Shown here in pieces: positions 44,159 through 54,596 of a stretch of 64,000 nt of DNA. Numbering within the stretch: the stretch's first letter is position 1; each line of letters starts with the position of its first letter. The notes under the pieces were generated by a model. It had not been told where the DNA came from. It was given only the letters and a program-made list of their open reading frames with translations, and searched no databases. Made by a program: the position numbers and the translations under genes. This DNA comes from Fagopyrum homotropicum (Eukaryota; Streptophyta; Magnoliopsida; Caryophyllales; Polygonaceae): positions 112,090,916-112,154,915 of the forward strand of contig BSWB01000001.1 in assembly GCA_033239125.1 (NCBI GenBank), given 5' to 3'.

Positions 44159-45768
44159 CAAAGCAAGCGAACCCGCAGTGTACGGATCGGCGTAGTAAAG
44201 TAAGAATTCCAGAGTATCAAACTCAGGGATTTGGGGGGAACAAATTCAGTTCGCAATTCGTCAAGCAAGTAAATGTAATAAGCTTAGCAAATATTGGGAA
44301 AACAGCTACCCTAAAGATCCAGGTGTCTAATTGTGGCAATCGTTTCAAGACATACAATAGATATAAGGACAGAGTAGAGAATTGCAAAGGTATGCTAAGG
44401 CAAGGTAATGTACGGTGAAGTTCCAAACCCTATATGTCTAACCCAAAGATACTCTCTATAAAGGTTGTTGAGGCTTCAGTATCAAAAGGATCTAAGGACT
44501 AGAATTGATCTCAAATACCCAAACTTGTAACCCAAGGATCAAGATAGGCTCAAACGGTTAAGGTTGTGTCACTCGAAACCGAAATAGAGGATGTTGAGTC
44601 GCACTACTACTTAGAAAAGGCAAGCCAAGACTAAGTTAAAGCAAATCTTTAACTTTGGATTAAAGTAAAAGCAAGGTTCGTAAACTAAGGTAAATCACAG
44701 GTAGTTCTTGAGTTCCACGGCCGTGGAATCTGAAGAACAAACCGTGATCTTGGTTGTCGACGAAGTTTCTCACACACTCAGGGTCCAATCTGTTTACAAT
44801 CAATCTATCATCATCTAAGCCACAACTATGAACCCTTCACCTTAGAATTGCTAAAGGGTTATAGCCAATAACCATTGTCATGATATAAAAAATCAATTTA
44901 AGAAGAATGAAAGATGAAAACCCTCGAAAACTCGAACATAACTCAAAATCAATCTCAAATCCAAAACACCAAATGGAATACTCAATGGATTCAGAATATA
45001 TAACACAAAACCTCACAATGATCTTAGGTAAACACGAAGAACGGGATGTCAATCCGTCTTCAATATCAAAACCTAAGAAAAAGGGCGCAACTTCCGCCAC
45101 ACACAATCTTCGGGAATCCAAACTGCCGGCGCTTCCGCAAAGTTCCTGGCGAAAACCCTAAGGCGAACTCTCCAAAGCGAGGTTGCTGAAAACTCCCTCT
45201 TCTCCCCTTTTTATCCGTGGAGAAAGAGGTATCTTCCTGCCCAATTACGTAGATGATGGGGGTCGTCAAAAGATTGCCTAAATCACGGTCTCTTGATGTT
45301 CCTCGACCGTGGAAATAGGGCGTGGAAAGGATTACGGTGTCTCTCATCTTCCACAACCATACTTTAGGCCGTGTAACTTACTGGAATGCTCCACGCTCAT
45401 GATGCCAAGATCCACGGCCGTGATTTAGAGCGTGGACTCTTCTACGGTCGTAATTTAGGGCGTGGAAGTGTAGATTGCTAGTGGTTTCCTTTGTGTCGTG
45501 AAATTCTTCATCTTAGCTCCTTCTTTAGCTTCCTTGATGTGTTCCTAATCCTTGGATATGATTGAATCCTCTCTTTTCTCTCTCAAATGGTCCAGTTTCA
45601 ACTCTTATTCACCTATAATCAATCACAAACTAATGTAGACCTCCATATCGAAAATATAGGTGAACAAGCTAACAAATGCTTCAATGCCTTATCCATGAAC
45701 ACAATAATGAATGAAAAACAACTAGAATAAGTGCCTAGAATATCGCAATATTTCATGCTAACAATCAC

Positions 45769-46037
45769 CAACCACCACCAAAACCCACCCCTACTCCACC
45801 TCCGGCGACGTTGACACCAGCAAGGAAGCCACCGGAACGGCCTCAGCATCACCACCTTTGTCGCTCTTGAAAATTTTCCCTCTGCACTTCTCTCGCCCCT
45901 GCGCCTGCAAGCCCCCGTACCTACGCCGTGCCGCCCTTGCGCCTACTGCAACCGCCCCTACAGATAACACAATAGAGGGTTCGTTTTCTCTCTAAATTTT
46001 TGAAAGTTCTAATTCCTTTGTTAAATCAAATACCAGA
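45769..46037 (+). other. A2 leader before ORF2, resumed after solo LTR D
   Basis: The stretch aligns with about 19470-19724 of A1 (for example the CCTCAGCA and CCCTCTGCACTTCTC segments). It holds further GCCCCTGCG-like motifs and leads into the ORF2 ATG. No gene is seen. Confidence 0.7.
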
Positions 46038-47330
46038 ATGGAGCCACAAAGGAAATACAAAATGCCCGAAGCTGAGAAAAAGAGGTATAGGATCGTGCAG
46101 GATCGAGTTGTGTACGCAACTCGGTTCTTGCACGTTCGGACATTGGAGAAGCTTGGCATGCTGGAGAGCATGCAATCTTTTTTGGCGAATGCTGGGCTCG
46201 GAGACTTCCTACAGAGGAGTGCTCCAACATATCCCGAGCTCAGCAGACAGTTCATCTCCACCTTCACAATGGAGAAGGGAGATCATGTGTGTATCGGCCT
46301 CACCTTCACGTTCAACAAGGTGAAATACACACTTGATTACAACGATCTACAGGAGGCCTTCGGGGTAACTCTCAAACCCTCTACAAACTGGTGGGATCCA
46401 GTCCCGACCCTGGACCTGTGTGAGTTCTGGCAGGCAGCTACTGGTTCAGAGTTCCATGCTGGTTGGGAGTACTCCAACAAACTCACTCACCCTAGCTTGA
46501 GGCTCATCTCAAAGATCCTCATGAGTATCTTCTATGGACACAAAGAGGAAAACAAGGTCGCCCTCAAGGACATCCCATTACTCTACTCTTGCCTTCCGAT
46601 GAGCGAGAAGGTGATGGATTGGCCGTCCCTCTTCCTTCCTGCTTTGAAGCGGATTAGGAGGAACGAGCCGAGGGACATTGTCGGCGGTGGGGTGATCTCC
46701 TTGATCGCCTCACAGGTGATGGACATGTCCGGGCTAGAGGACGGGATAGAGGCTCTCCTTTACACTGAGGGGATGCTTAGGAGGTGCAAGCTCCTCCGAC
46801 GGGACGGAGAGAACCTATTTTAGATATCCCTTGCAGATGGGAGCCACCTCACCTACCTCCCTCGACCTTTACCATTATGGGATGAGCTCTCCGAGTTCTA
46901 CATTCCGGCAGATCCCTTCGTGCCGAGAAGGCCACTAGTGACCATTGTGGAGAGGCATGCTACGAGCTCCAGCCGGGCTCATCAGGAGGAGCACCTGCCC
47001 ATCCCAGACGACGAGGAGATGCCCACCGCGGCACGAGAGGAGGATCTGGCCCATGCGAGCCTTCAGGCTGAGATGGCGGCTATGACCACCCAGCACCGCA
47101 GCTAGCAGTCCGACTACTAGAGGCTGGAGGCTTGGCAAGCAGCCCAACAACAGCAGCTGAAGGCTCAACAACTGGCTTGGCAAGCCACCTTTGAGACCTC
47201 TTTTGGCCGTCGGATGACGGCTCAACAGGACCACATATATGACATCTACCGCCGACATGAGCACTTCTTCCGCCACTTTCCTGACCCACCGGAGGAGGGT
47301 CCAGGTGGTCCATCCGGACCATCCTATTGA
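46038..47330 (+). pseudogene. A2 ORF2 (ATHILA ORF-1-like protein)
   Basis: The ATG at 46038 (MEPQRKYKMPEAEKK) opens 261 clean codons (VVYATRFLHVRTLEKLGML, YTLDYNDLQEAFGVTLK, LCEFWQAATGSEFHAGWEY, VMDWPSLFLPALKRIRR). A TAG at 46821-46823 replaces the Trp codon of A1; A3 has a TAG at the same codon. The frame continues to the Gln/Trp-rich tail with two more stops near 47103 and 47118, lacks about 40 residues of the A1 repeat tail, and ends at TGA 47328-47330. Function unknown. Confidence 0.83.
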
Positions 47331-47379
47331 GGGGTATATTTCTTTTCCCTCTTCCCACATTTATATTTGCCTCATTTCC

Positions 47380-47413
47380 ACTTTGAGGACATAGTCTACT
47401 TCAAGTATGGGGG
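47380..47413 (+). promoter_or_regulatory. Internal hairpin and purine motif after ORF2 (A2)
   Basis: ACTTTG-AGGA-CATAGT, with one mispair compared with A1, then CTACTTCAAGTATGGGGGAGG. A2 breaks off 65 bases later, at 47478, where A3 begins. Confidence 0.55.
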
Positions 47414-47478
47414 AGGGACATATCATTGCTTGTACAGTGTCATTGCTACTTGTTTTGAGTTGTTTTGAATTCAGTTTG

Positions 47479-48903
47479 TGACCGAAGGTATTTCTAAGGT
47501 CGTCTATACCCAATCAAAAGTAAATCCCGACTTAGCACTAAGAACAAGTATAGTGATTAAGTAAGGGTCGAACCCAAGAGAATTAAGGTGTTTTAGATGC
47601 AATTATCGATTATAATGACAAGTGACACAAAGGGGGGGTTTTGGTTGTATTGATGCACAAAAACTTATGAAAATGATTAATGCAACAAGTAAGACAATAA
47701 TGGATGAATCTACACCAAGTTGATTCTAAGCATGCAATTGCAACTTTGGTGTGTTCCTTTTACAAGTTTCCAACTAATCTCCCGTCTCGATCATACATAT
47801 GTAATGAGCCAACCGGCATCAACACAACTTAACTTATTAAAGTTCCGTAAACCTACAAGAACAAATAACAAGTTTGCATTCAAACAAAGACTAAGGGATA
47901 TAAAGAGAAGATTAAAACCGTTAAACTTATCTTTATATTTGTGTTCCTTTTCTTTAAGTAATTACAACCTGTTATTACATAAAGTGGCTACTAGATTAAA
48001 GACCCGAACCCAGAACCTGTTAATCCTAGTTGTTTACATGCACTTTAGAAGCTAAGGTGGTCAATCTCAAGTAATAGTTAACATGCAATTAAACAATGGA
48101 GATCAAGGAAACACAAAGCATTATTAAATAAAAACTTATATTAAAAAGAACTTACAACCAAAGTAACAAAGCAGCTTCAAACTAACCCAATGTAGCAAGG
48201 GAGTTAGCAATTCATTACAACTGAAAAACTCAAGTCTAAAATGGATTTTGTGGGGAAAAAATATGGATGATTCTAGCAATCAGCCATGGACTATTTATAC
48301 TACAAAAGACATCTAAATAGGAGTAAATAGCCGGCCTAAAACAACCACCTTAAATGCCATAAAGGTGGTGTAAACAGCCGGAGTAAAGCTTCTGGCGTTA
48401 AACCGCAGGGGCGGCCTTCAAGAACCGTAGGGGCGGTTTAGGCAGAATCGGTTGATCTTCTTCAGAACCGCTGCGGCGGCTATACAACTCCGTTGGGGCG
48501 GATCTTTAATGCACTTCAACGTCTGACCTTTCGCCTTCCTGACGTTTCTGATGTCAAGGCGCAAGGGCACCTTAAGGCCAACGCAGGGGCGGTGACACAG
48601 ACTCTTCACCTTCCAGCTCCCAAGGCGAGGCGCAGGCAGGGCGTAGTGGGAGGCACAAGGGAGCTGGTCTTCGTCTCGTCAAGGCAAATCACCTCAGGGG
48701 CGGCTGCAAGGACCCACAGGGGCGGTAAGGCAGCAGAAGCTTTGCTTCGTGATCGATCTTCTCTCCTAAGTGCTTATAACTCCTTCTTTAGCTTCTTTTG
48801 ATCTTCTTCTTCTGGACCAAGGAGTTAGTAGCATAAACCAACACTAATGCAATAAAAAGAATCTAAAAACTACCCTAATTGATAGTGATTCCATCACCTA
48901 TCA
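47479..48903 (-). repeat. 3' LTR of A3 (family A)
   Basis: On the plus strand it runs from TGACCGAAGGTATTTC to CCATCACCTATCA, 1425 bp, the reverse of the A1 LTR. TATA (CTATTTATA on plus) at 48291-48299. CCGCAGGGGCGG-type motifs lie at 48398-48730. Confidence 0.93.
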
Positions 48904-48950
48904 AACTCCCCCATACTTAGACCTTTTACTCGTCCCGAATAAAAATAAAT
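48904..48950 (-). promoter_or_regulatory. Polypurine tract with hairpin (A3)
   Basis: In sense: TTTATTCG-GGA-CGAGTAAA, then AGGTCTAAGTATGGGGGAGTT against the LTR. The C-to-T change in the left arm keeps a G-U pair. Confidence 0.72.
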
Positions 48951-49460
48951 GTCATCAACTAGACTTAAAGGCCTCAGGAAGTATGAGTAAGCAGAAAAAT
49001 AATGGAAAACAAGAGAAAAGCCAAGAAAGAAAGAAGGAAAAGAGAGGAAATGTGAGAAAAAGAGAAACTACCATCCGTATCGCTCCAAGAGTGGCCTACC
49101 CGGACAACCTCCTTATGACTCCCCTTCTTGTGTCGCCAAAACGCCGGAAGGGAAACCTACATTCGGTGTCGCTCATCTTGCCAAGGTGCCCTTTCGGGTT
49201 TTCACATTGCCACTCTTCTTCTTTTCTCACTTAAGCTCACATCCCTCAAGTCCAATTTTGCACCAACCTAAGGTTGGTCGGACTACCTTTTGTTTACCTA
49301 AACCGTCCTTTCGGGTTTTCGGTTTATCCAAGGATTTTCATGCCTTTTTTCACTTCTTTGGCTTTTTCTTTTTTCTTTTGTTTTTGAATGAAACTGAATT
49401 CAACAATGCAAAAACAAATGATAAAAACTACTCAACAAACTGTACAAGCAATGATATATC
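48951..49460 (-). other. Noncoding block between ORF2 and PPT (A3)
   Basis: No gene is seen. The block matches A1 21173-21690, including the strongly conserved segment at about 49080-49190. Confidence 0.6.
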
Positions 49461-49498
49461 CCTCCCCCATACTTGAAGTACACTTTGTCCTCAAAGTG
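49461..49498 (-). promoter_or_regulatory. Internal hairpin and purine motif after ORF2 (A3)
   Basis: In sense: CACTTTG-AGGA-CAAAGTG (49481-49498), then TACTTCAAGTATGGGGGAGGG. The stem is one pair longer than in A1. Confidence 0.65.
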
Positions 49499-49548
49499 AA
49501 AATGAGTCAAAGATAAATGTGGGAGAAGGGAAAGAAATGTACCCCTCA

Positions 49549-50883
49549 CTAGGGTGGTCCGGATGGACCACCCGGACCCTCCTCCGGTGGGTAAGGGAAG
49601 TGGCGGAAGAAATGCTCCTGGCGGCGGTGAAGGGTGTCAATCCGGTCCTCCTGAGCCTCCATCCTCTCTCGAAATGAAGTCTCATAGCTAGCCTGCCAAG
49701 CTAGCTGCTGAGTCTCCAACTACTGTTGATGAGCCGCCTGCCAAGTATCCTGACGGCGGTCAAAGTGAGTGGTCATGGAGGAGGCGAAGCTAGACTGCCA
49801 CGCCTGCTACTGCTCAAGCATGGACCGCTGATACTCGGTCTACCATGCCTGGTGCTGTGTAGTCAAAGCTGCCATCTGAGCCTGTAGACTCTCCATTGTC
49901 TAACTATCGTGTCCCGCCGTCAGCATCTCCTCATCAGTGGTGTGGGCCCTGCTAGAGCCGGCTGCGTACCTCCTAACAATATCAACCTGAGGCCGTCTCG
50001 GAGGGACAGGGTCAGCCGGTACATATAGGTCGAAGAGCTCTTCACCCAATGGGAGTCGATGGGGCAGATATGTGATGTGACTCCCATCTGCAAGGGAGAT
50101 CTAGAACCGATGCTCCCCGTCTCTCCTGAGGAGCCTACACCTCCTCAATAATCCTTCAGTGTATAAGGGTGCCTCCAAACCTTCTTCCAATGGAGGAAGA
50201 TCCATCACTCGTGCAATTAATAGGGATATGATTCCTCCTCCAACGATTTCGCGAGGCTTGTTCTTCCTAATCCAGTTTAGACCGGTAAGGAAAAGATATG
50301 CCCAATCTGGCACAAACTCGTTGGGAAGACAAGCGTATAGTAGTGGAAGGTCCTTAAGAGCGATCTTATTCTCTTCCTTGTGTCCACAGAAGACACTCAT
50401 GAAGACCTTTGAGATGAGCCTTAAACAAGGGTGAGTGAATTTGTTGGAGTACTCACCTCCTGCATGAAACTCAGTCCTAGTGGCGGCCTGCCAAAATTCC
50501 AACAAATCAAGCGTTGGAATGGGTTACATCCAGTCATCAGACGCTGCTATAGTCACCCCTAATGCCTCCTGTATTTGGGTGTAATCCAACGTGTATTTCC
50601 TCTTGTTGTACTTGAATGAAAGCCCAACACACAATTGTTCTTCCGCCTCCATTTTGAATGTGGCTATGAACTGTCTGCTGAGGTCGGGGTGTGTTGGAGC
50701 GTTCTTTATCGGAAAATCACCCAATTCGGCATTGTTTAGAAATTCCTGCATACTCTCCAAAATCCTTAGATTTTGCAAGGTGGAAACATCAAGGAACCGG
50801 GTTGCATGCACCTCCCGGCTTTGAGCAATCCTATACCGATCCTTCTCACCTTCCGTCAACTTGTATTTCCTTTGTGGTTCCAT
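49549..50883 (-). pseudogene. A3 ORF2 (ATHILA ORF-1-like protein)
   Basis: ATG at 50883 (MEPQRKYKLTEGEKDRY). No frameshift is needed from start to end. The body has VHATRFLDVSTLQNLRILE, YTLDYTQIQEALGVTI, LLEFWQAATRTEFHAGGEY and DGEHRF. A TAA at 50524-50526 follows DDWM. A TAG at 50101-50103 replaces the Trp of A1, at the same codon as in A2. Several more stops lie in the Gln/Trp-rich tail, and the last is TAG 49549-49551, where A1 has CAG just before its stop. The protein is clearly more diverged than A1 and A2 are from each other, so A3 is a separate subfamily. Confidence 0.83.
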
Positions 50884-51095
50884 CTCTTGCAATTGATTAA
50901 GTGAAAGAGTTAGAAAGTTCAGCAATTTGATCAAGAGACGAACCTTCTTTCGTAATATCCGCAGGGGCGGCTGCAAGGGGCACAGGTGCGGTTTGACGCA
51001 GGGGCGGGAGCTTGCAGCCGTAGGTGCGGGCGAAGAGCAGAAGGTGATTTGGTCGTTCAACGAAGGCGGTGGCGATGGGGCTTTTCCGACGTCTT
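50884..51095 (-). other. A3 leader before ORF2, 3' part
   Basis: No gene is seen. Family A motifs in reverse (CCGCAGGGGCGG) lie at about 50960-51010. It ends with the GTCTT duplication (51091-51095) next to C1. Confidence 0.7.
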
Positions 51096-52919
51096 TGTTA
51101 CGCTAAGAACGTGTTACGCAAAAAGCCTTAAATTTATAACTCGTTATATTTCTCCTAACTCCTAGCGAACCCGCATTGTACGGGACGTTTTGTAGAAGGG
51201 ATAGTATTCCGAGGTCGAACACAAAAACTGAGGTGAGATTGAATCGATTAATGACTAATGATAGTGAAGATCTAGGCTAATAAAAGAGAAAGGAATAAAG
51301 AAATGAAAATCTCAATGTTTTTGGTTTGGTTTTTAGGTGATCAATCAAAGATCACAAATCATGCGAAATAAACAATCAACTAAGCTAACACCACAAGTAA
51401 ACAAGCAAATAAGAAATATGTAATCAAAGGGAGAAAAGCGGATTCTAGGGGTCGGAAATTCCGGTTATGGCATAGGACTCAAGCTATCTAATCATTCTTT
51501 GGATCAATTATAGCATGTTAGGAGTGAGCGTTTCTAGATTGGGATCAATCACCGGGTAGGTCTCATGGTCCACTAGTCCGTTCCTAAGGTCTCATCACCG
51601 GATAAGTCTCAAAGAGCCCAAGGATAGGAATTCTACACAAACCGGATGGTATTCTAGGGATCTAGCCTCTCCTTACCGGGTAAGTCTCGGAAGCGCAAGT
51701 CCTAAACACCTATCCTAGCACACTTAGTCCAATAGCGGCTTGTGAGGCTCACTACTACCTAGAGTTTGTCATCTTCGGTATCTAAGAGCAAGAATCACCG
51801 GGTACGTCTCTTCTAACACTTAGTTGCTAACACTAGGTCACCTTAGGATAGATTTAACTCAACAAACACTAAGATTTCAACAATCTAACAACCTAACACT
51901 TGGATTTATCATTACAAGCAAATTCATCAAAATCACGGGGTGTTCATCAAGGTCCACGGCCGTGGTTTGTCTAGAACAAACCGTGGATTCTAACAGTGAC
52001 TAGGTTCAATCAACGAATCATCCAAGCATACATTAAGTCTATTCTATCATAGTCCAAGCCATAACCATCATTTCCTTACCCTAGAATCGCATCTATTTAG
52101 CCAACAACATACATCATCACAATCGAAATCATCAAGCATAAAATCATGGCATCGATTTGCAAGAAAATGAAGAGAAAGAGATGAACAAGTAGAACAAGGA
52201 TAACCAAGCTGAATATGAGATTTAGAAAGACTCACAACCCTTCAAAAGAAGGTTCAATCGATTCTTATAACCCTAGAAAACGATTCCGATAATCTTCACT
52301 CTAAAATCTATCAAAGACTAATAATGGTGTGTTTTTCTCTTCTTCTCCAATGGAAGCTTTCTTTCTTCTCCAATGGTCTCCAATCCAATGCTTCAATGAG
52401 AGAATCTTTGTTGTTGAGAGTATGAGAGAGAATGGAGTGATGGGAGATGGTCCTTTCAGCCTTGCAGGACCACCTATTTATCCTACAAACTTGTTAGAGT
52501 CGGCCATGAAGATCGTGGCACAGCTATCACAACCGTCTGGCAAAAACCACAGCCCATTTCCACGGGCATGGTTCTTCCAGTGACCGTGGTTCTGGTGTTC
52601 CTGCACTATATGGATCATTAAGCCATGATTTGGTGCATGGCATGGAACAACAAGGTCCCATGAGTCCTCCTTAGCCCCTAGCTTGCATCCCAATGAGTCC
52701 GAAGGTGTGTCATCTCGAGGAACGATCCTCGAATGTATCGATTAAGCTCCTAAATCTCCCAAAATACCTACAAAGCATGCAAAGGTCCGTGTAGACGCCT
52801 ATCTCGACAAAATACATGAATTGAGTGCAAACGTCGTGAACTAGTGCTAAACCATGCATGAATGAGCGGAAAAACTATCGAAATGAGTGCCTAAATCTAA
52901 GTCATAAATCGTGTTATCA
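51096..52919 (-). repeat. 3' LTR of C1 (family C)
   Basis: On the plus strand it runs from TGTTACGCTAAG to CGTGTTATCA. TATA-like CTATTTATC (plus) at 52474-52482. The perfect palindrome CCACGGCCGTGG lies at 51954-51965, and imperfect relatives at about 52535-52595. Four ACCGGGTARGTCT repeats are shared with family B LTRs (about 51551, 51597, 51675, 51797). Confidence 0.95.
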
Positions 52920-52958
52920 AAAATACCCCATACTTAAGGTTTGCTCGTCCCCGAGCAA
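52920..52958 (-). promoter_or_regulatory. Polypurine tract with 7-bp hairpin (C1)
   Basis: In sense: TTGCTCG-GGGA-CGAGCAA (52941-52958), then ACCTTAAGTATGGGGTATTTTT against the LTR. Confidence 0.76.
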
Positions 52959-54160
52959 GTACCAACTATAGACTAAGAGATGACATGATTTATGCATGCA
53001 GAAAAACGACAAAATCTTTTTGGAGTTGTGCTTCTAATATTGGATCACCTTCATAGTCATATTTCATGGCAAAGGACAAGCAATCATGTGTCAAGTAAGT
53101 GAAGGCATGGAAAGACAATTATACTTAACTCGAAGGCATGCATGAAATGTAAAAATGAAGAAGTCAAGATGATCATGAGCACATTCAATCTAGATCACTA
53201 AGTCTCACACACATGCAAATAGGTCACAAGGGCTTGTGAAATAAAAGGCCAAGAAACGTTGTGATTAGGTGGGAATTTTTCTAGGCTATGTGATGCTAAT
53301 CCGGGAATGGAACTAACTTCACAACTTCACATTTTTATCAACTTCCCACAAGTGTATATTTTCTCCATCTTTTCTTTCTTTTCTTTTCTATTCTTTCACT
53401 TATTTTTGAGACAATGGCATTGGTGTACAAAAGCCGAAACCTTGGTGATTAGCCGTCCTCGGGCTTTTTTTATTTTTCGAGGTGCATCCACACCGGGCAC
53501 ACATACCAAAGCTCGTTAGGACTATCGGTTTATTTGACTTTGTCAAGGCACAAACACCCGATTATGTGAATGGTGCCGAGTTACTCGTCATTTAAACCAA
53601 CGTCCCCAAACCTATATTTTTGTCTACACTTTCACAACAAATTCAGCACTTCATTCATAACATTCTTTCATCAACAACTTCACCCCACACTTGCTTTTCA
53701 CACACACCCACACACTAGCATGCTCCTATTCCTGGATGGGTCAAAAGAGGTCAAATTTATATTAATTGAGGTGCTCAAACAACATGATCAAGATGAGAAG
53801 TAGAGAAAGATGAATTGCCTTAATCACTCCTAGATGGTGTGCAAGAACTAGCATGTAATGTCGACTTTCAATCCTCAATCCAATCAAGACAAACATCATG
53901 ATCACAAATCATTCATGGGATTCAAGATAAGTACTTCAAGTCCACATATGCATTCATCTATTCAACACATAAGGCAATCCATAGCTAATCCACACAACAA
54001 TCTCATCATAAGGGTCATTCCCAAGCTTAGAAGCACTAAAAATTTTTTAAATTTTCTGATTTTTTTGGATTTTTCGAAATGTCTATGTAAAATGCAAAAC
54101 ATGTGAAAATATTAAACTATCCTAGATGCTAATCATGCAAGTGATCATGCAAACCCCACC
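52959..54160 (-). other. Noncoding block before the PPT (C1)
   Basis: No gene is seen. The segment 53400-53590 is related to the block in family B (GTGAATGGTGCCGAGTTACTCG on plus). The rest is AT-rich, with T-rich runs near 53370 and 54050. Confidence 0.65.
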
Positions 54161-54191
54161 CCATACTTAGAAACACATTGTCCCCAATGTG
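54161..54191 (-). promoter_or_regulatory. Internal hairpin and purine motif (C1)
   Basis: In sense: CACATTG-GGGA-CAATGTG (54174-54191), then TTTCTAAGTATGGGGTGGGG. It occupies the place where the module after ORF2 sits in families A and B, although ORF2 itself is missing. Confidence 0.65.
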
Positions 54192-54535
54192 GCATTAAGT
54201 AAAGAAGAGTGAAAGAGGGTTCTCACAATGTAAAAATGGTTTGCTTCGGTATTTGGGATTACTCAAGTGGATTGATGGTGGATGATCCTATGAACGATGG
54301 TAGAGAGCTCTAAATGTTCATCAAGGCTTCGGGACCCGCTCTAGGCACCGCAAGCCGTCCAAGTTCCGCGTCCGCTCCACCCATAGTTGATGAGGGGCTC
54401 ATCATCATCATCCACATGCCATGCAAGGCTTCCATGCTACCAAGACTCTACCACACACACAAAGCACACCAAATACACACAAAAACAGAAAAATCAAAAA
54501 CAAAAGAAAACAAAAAAGGGAAAGATGTCTACCAA
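54192..54535 (-). other. C1 spacer between pol and the internal hairpin
   Basis: About 340 bases with no gene, where A and B elements have the ORF2 leader and ORF2. A run of CAC/AAA repeats lies near 54450-54520. Confidence 0.6.
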
Positions 54536-54581
54536 TGGGTTGCCTCCCACCAAGCGCTCCTTTAAGGTCATTAGCTTGACC
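54536..54581 (-). promoter_or_regulatory. Tandem post-pol hairpins (C1)
   Basis: In sense: GGTCA-AGCTAA-TGACC (54566-54581), then TGGG-AGGCAA-CCCA (54536-54549, extendable by G-U pairs). They begin about 15 bases after the pol stop. Confidence 0.68.
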
Positions 54582-54596
54582 AAACTCGGGGGCGTC

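Larger units (their letters stand above)
32644..45763 (-). repeat. Solo LTR of family D, split by element B2
   Basis: The pieces 32644-32701 and 44164-45763 join into a 1658-bp LTR (plus strand TGTTCGTCAC … ATGCTAACA). ATCAC flanks it at 32639-32643 and 45764-45768. Its first 50 bases align with the family B LTR terminus, so D is a relative of B. No PBS, gag or pol of this family is present. It contains the perfect palindrome TTCCACGGCCGTGGAA at 44713-44728 and several degenerate copies near 45300-45470. Confidence 0.9.
23254..47478 (+). mobile_element. Element A2: Athila-type retrotransposon, oldest host of the nest, truncated
   Basis: A2 has a 5'-truncated 5' LTR, PBS, gag-pol with many nonsense codons (26536-32026), an ORF2 leader, and ORF2 (46038-47330). 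It is cut at 47478 by A3. Its 3' LTR is not in the window. It hosts solo LTR B (23557-25339), solo LTR D (32644-45763) and, inside that, B2. Its decay is the heaviest here, which fits the nesting order. Confidence 0.9.

Noticed and set aside
44164..45763. Host sequence between B2 and the A2 leader
   Set aside because: It joins with 32644-32701 into one LTR with matching ATCAC flanks, so it is a solo LTR and not host DNA.
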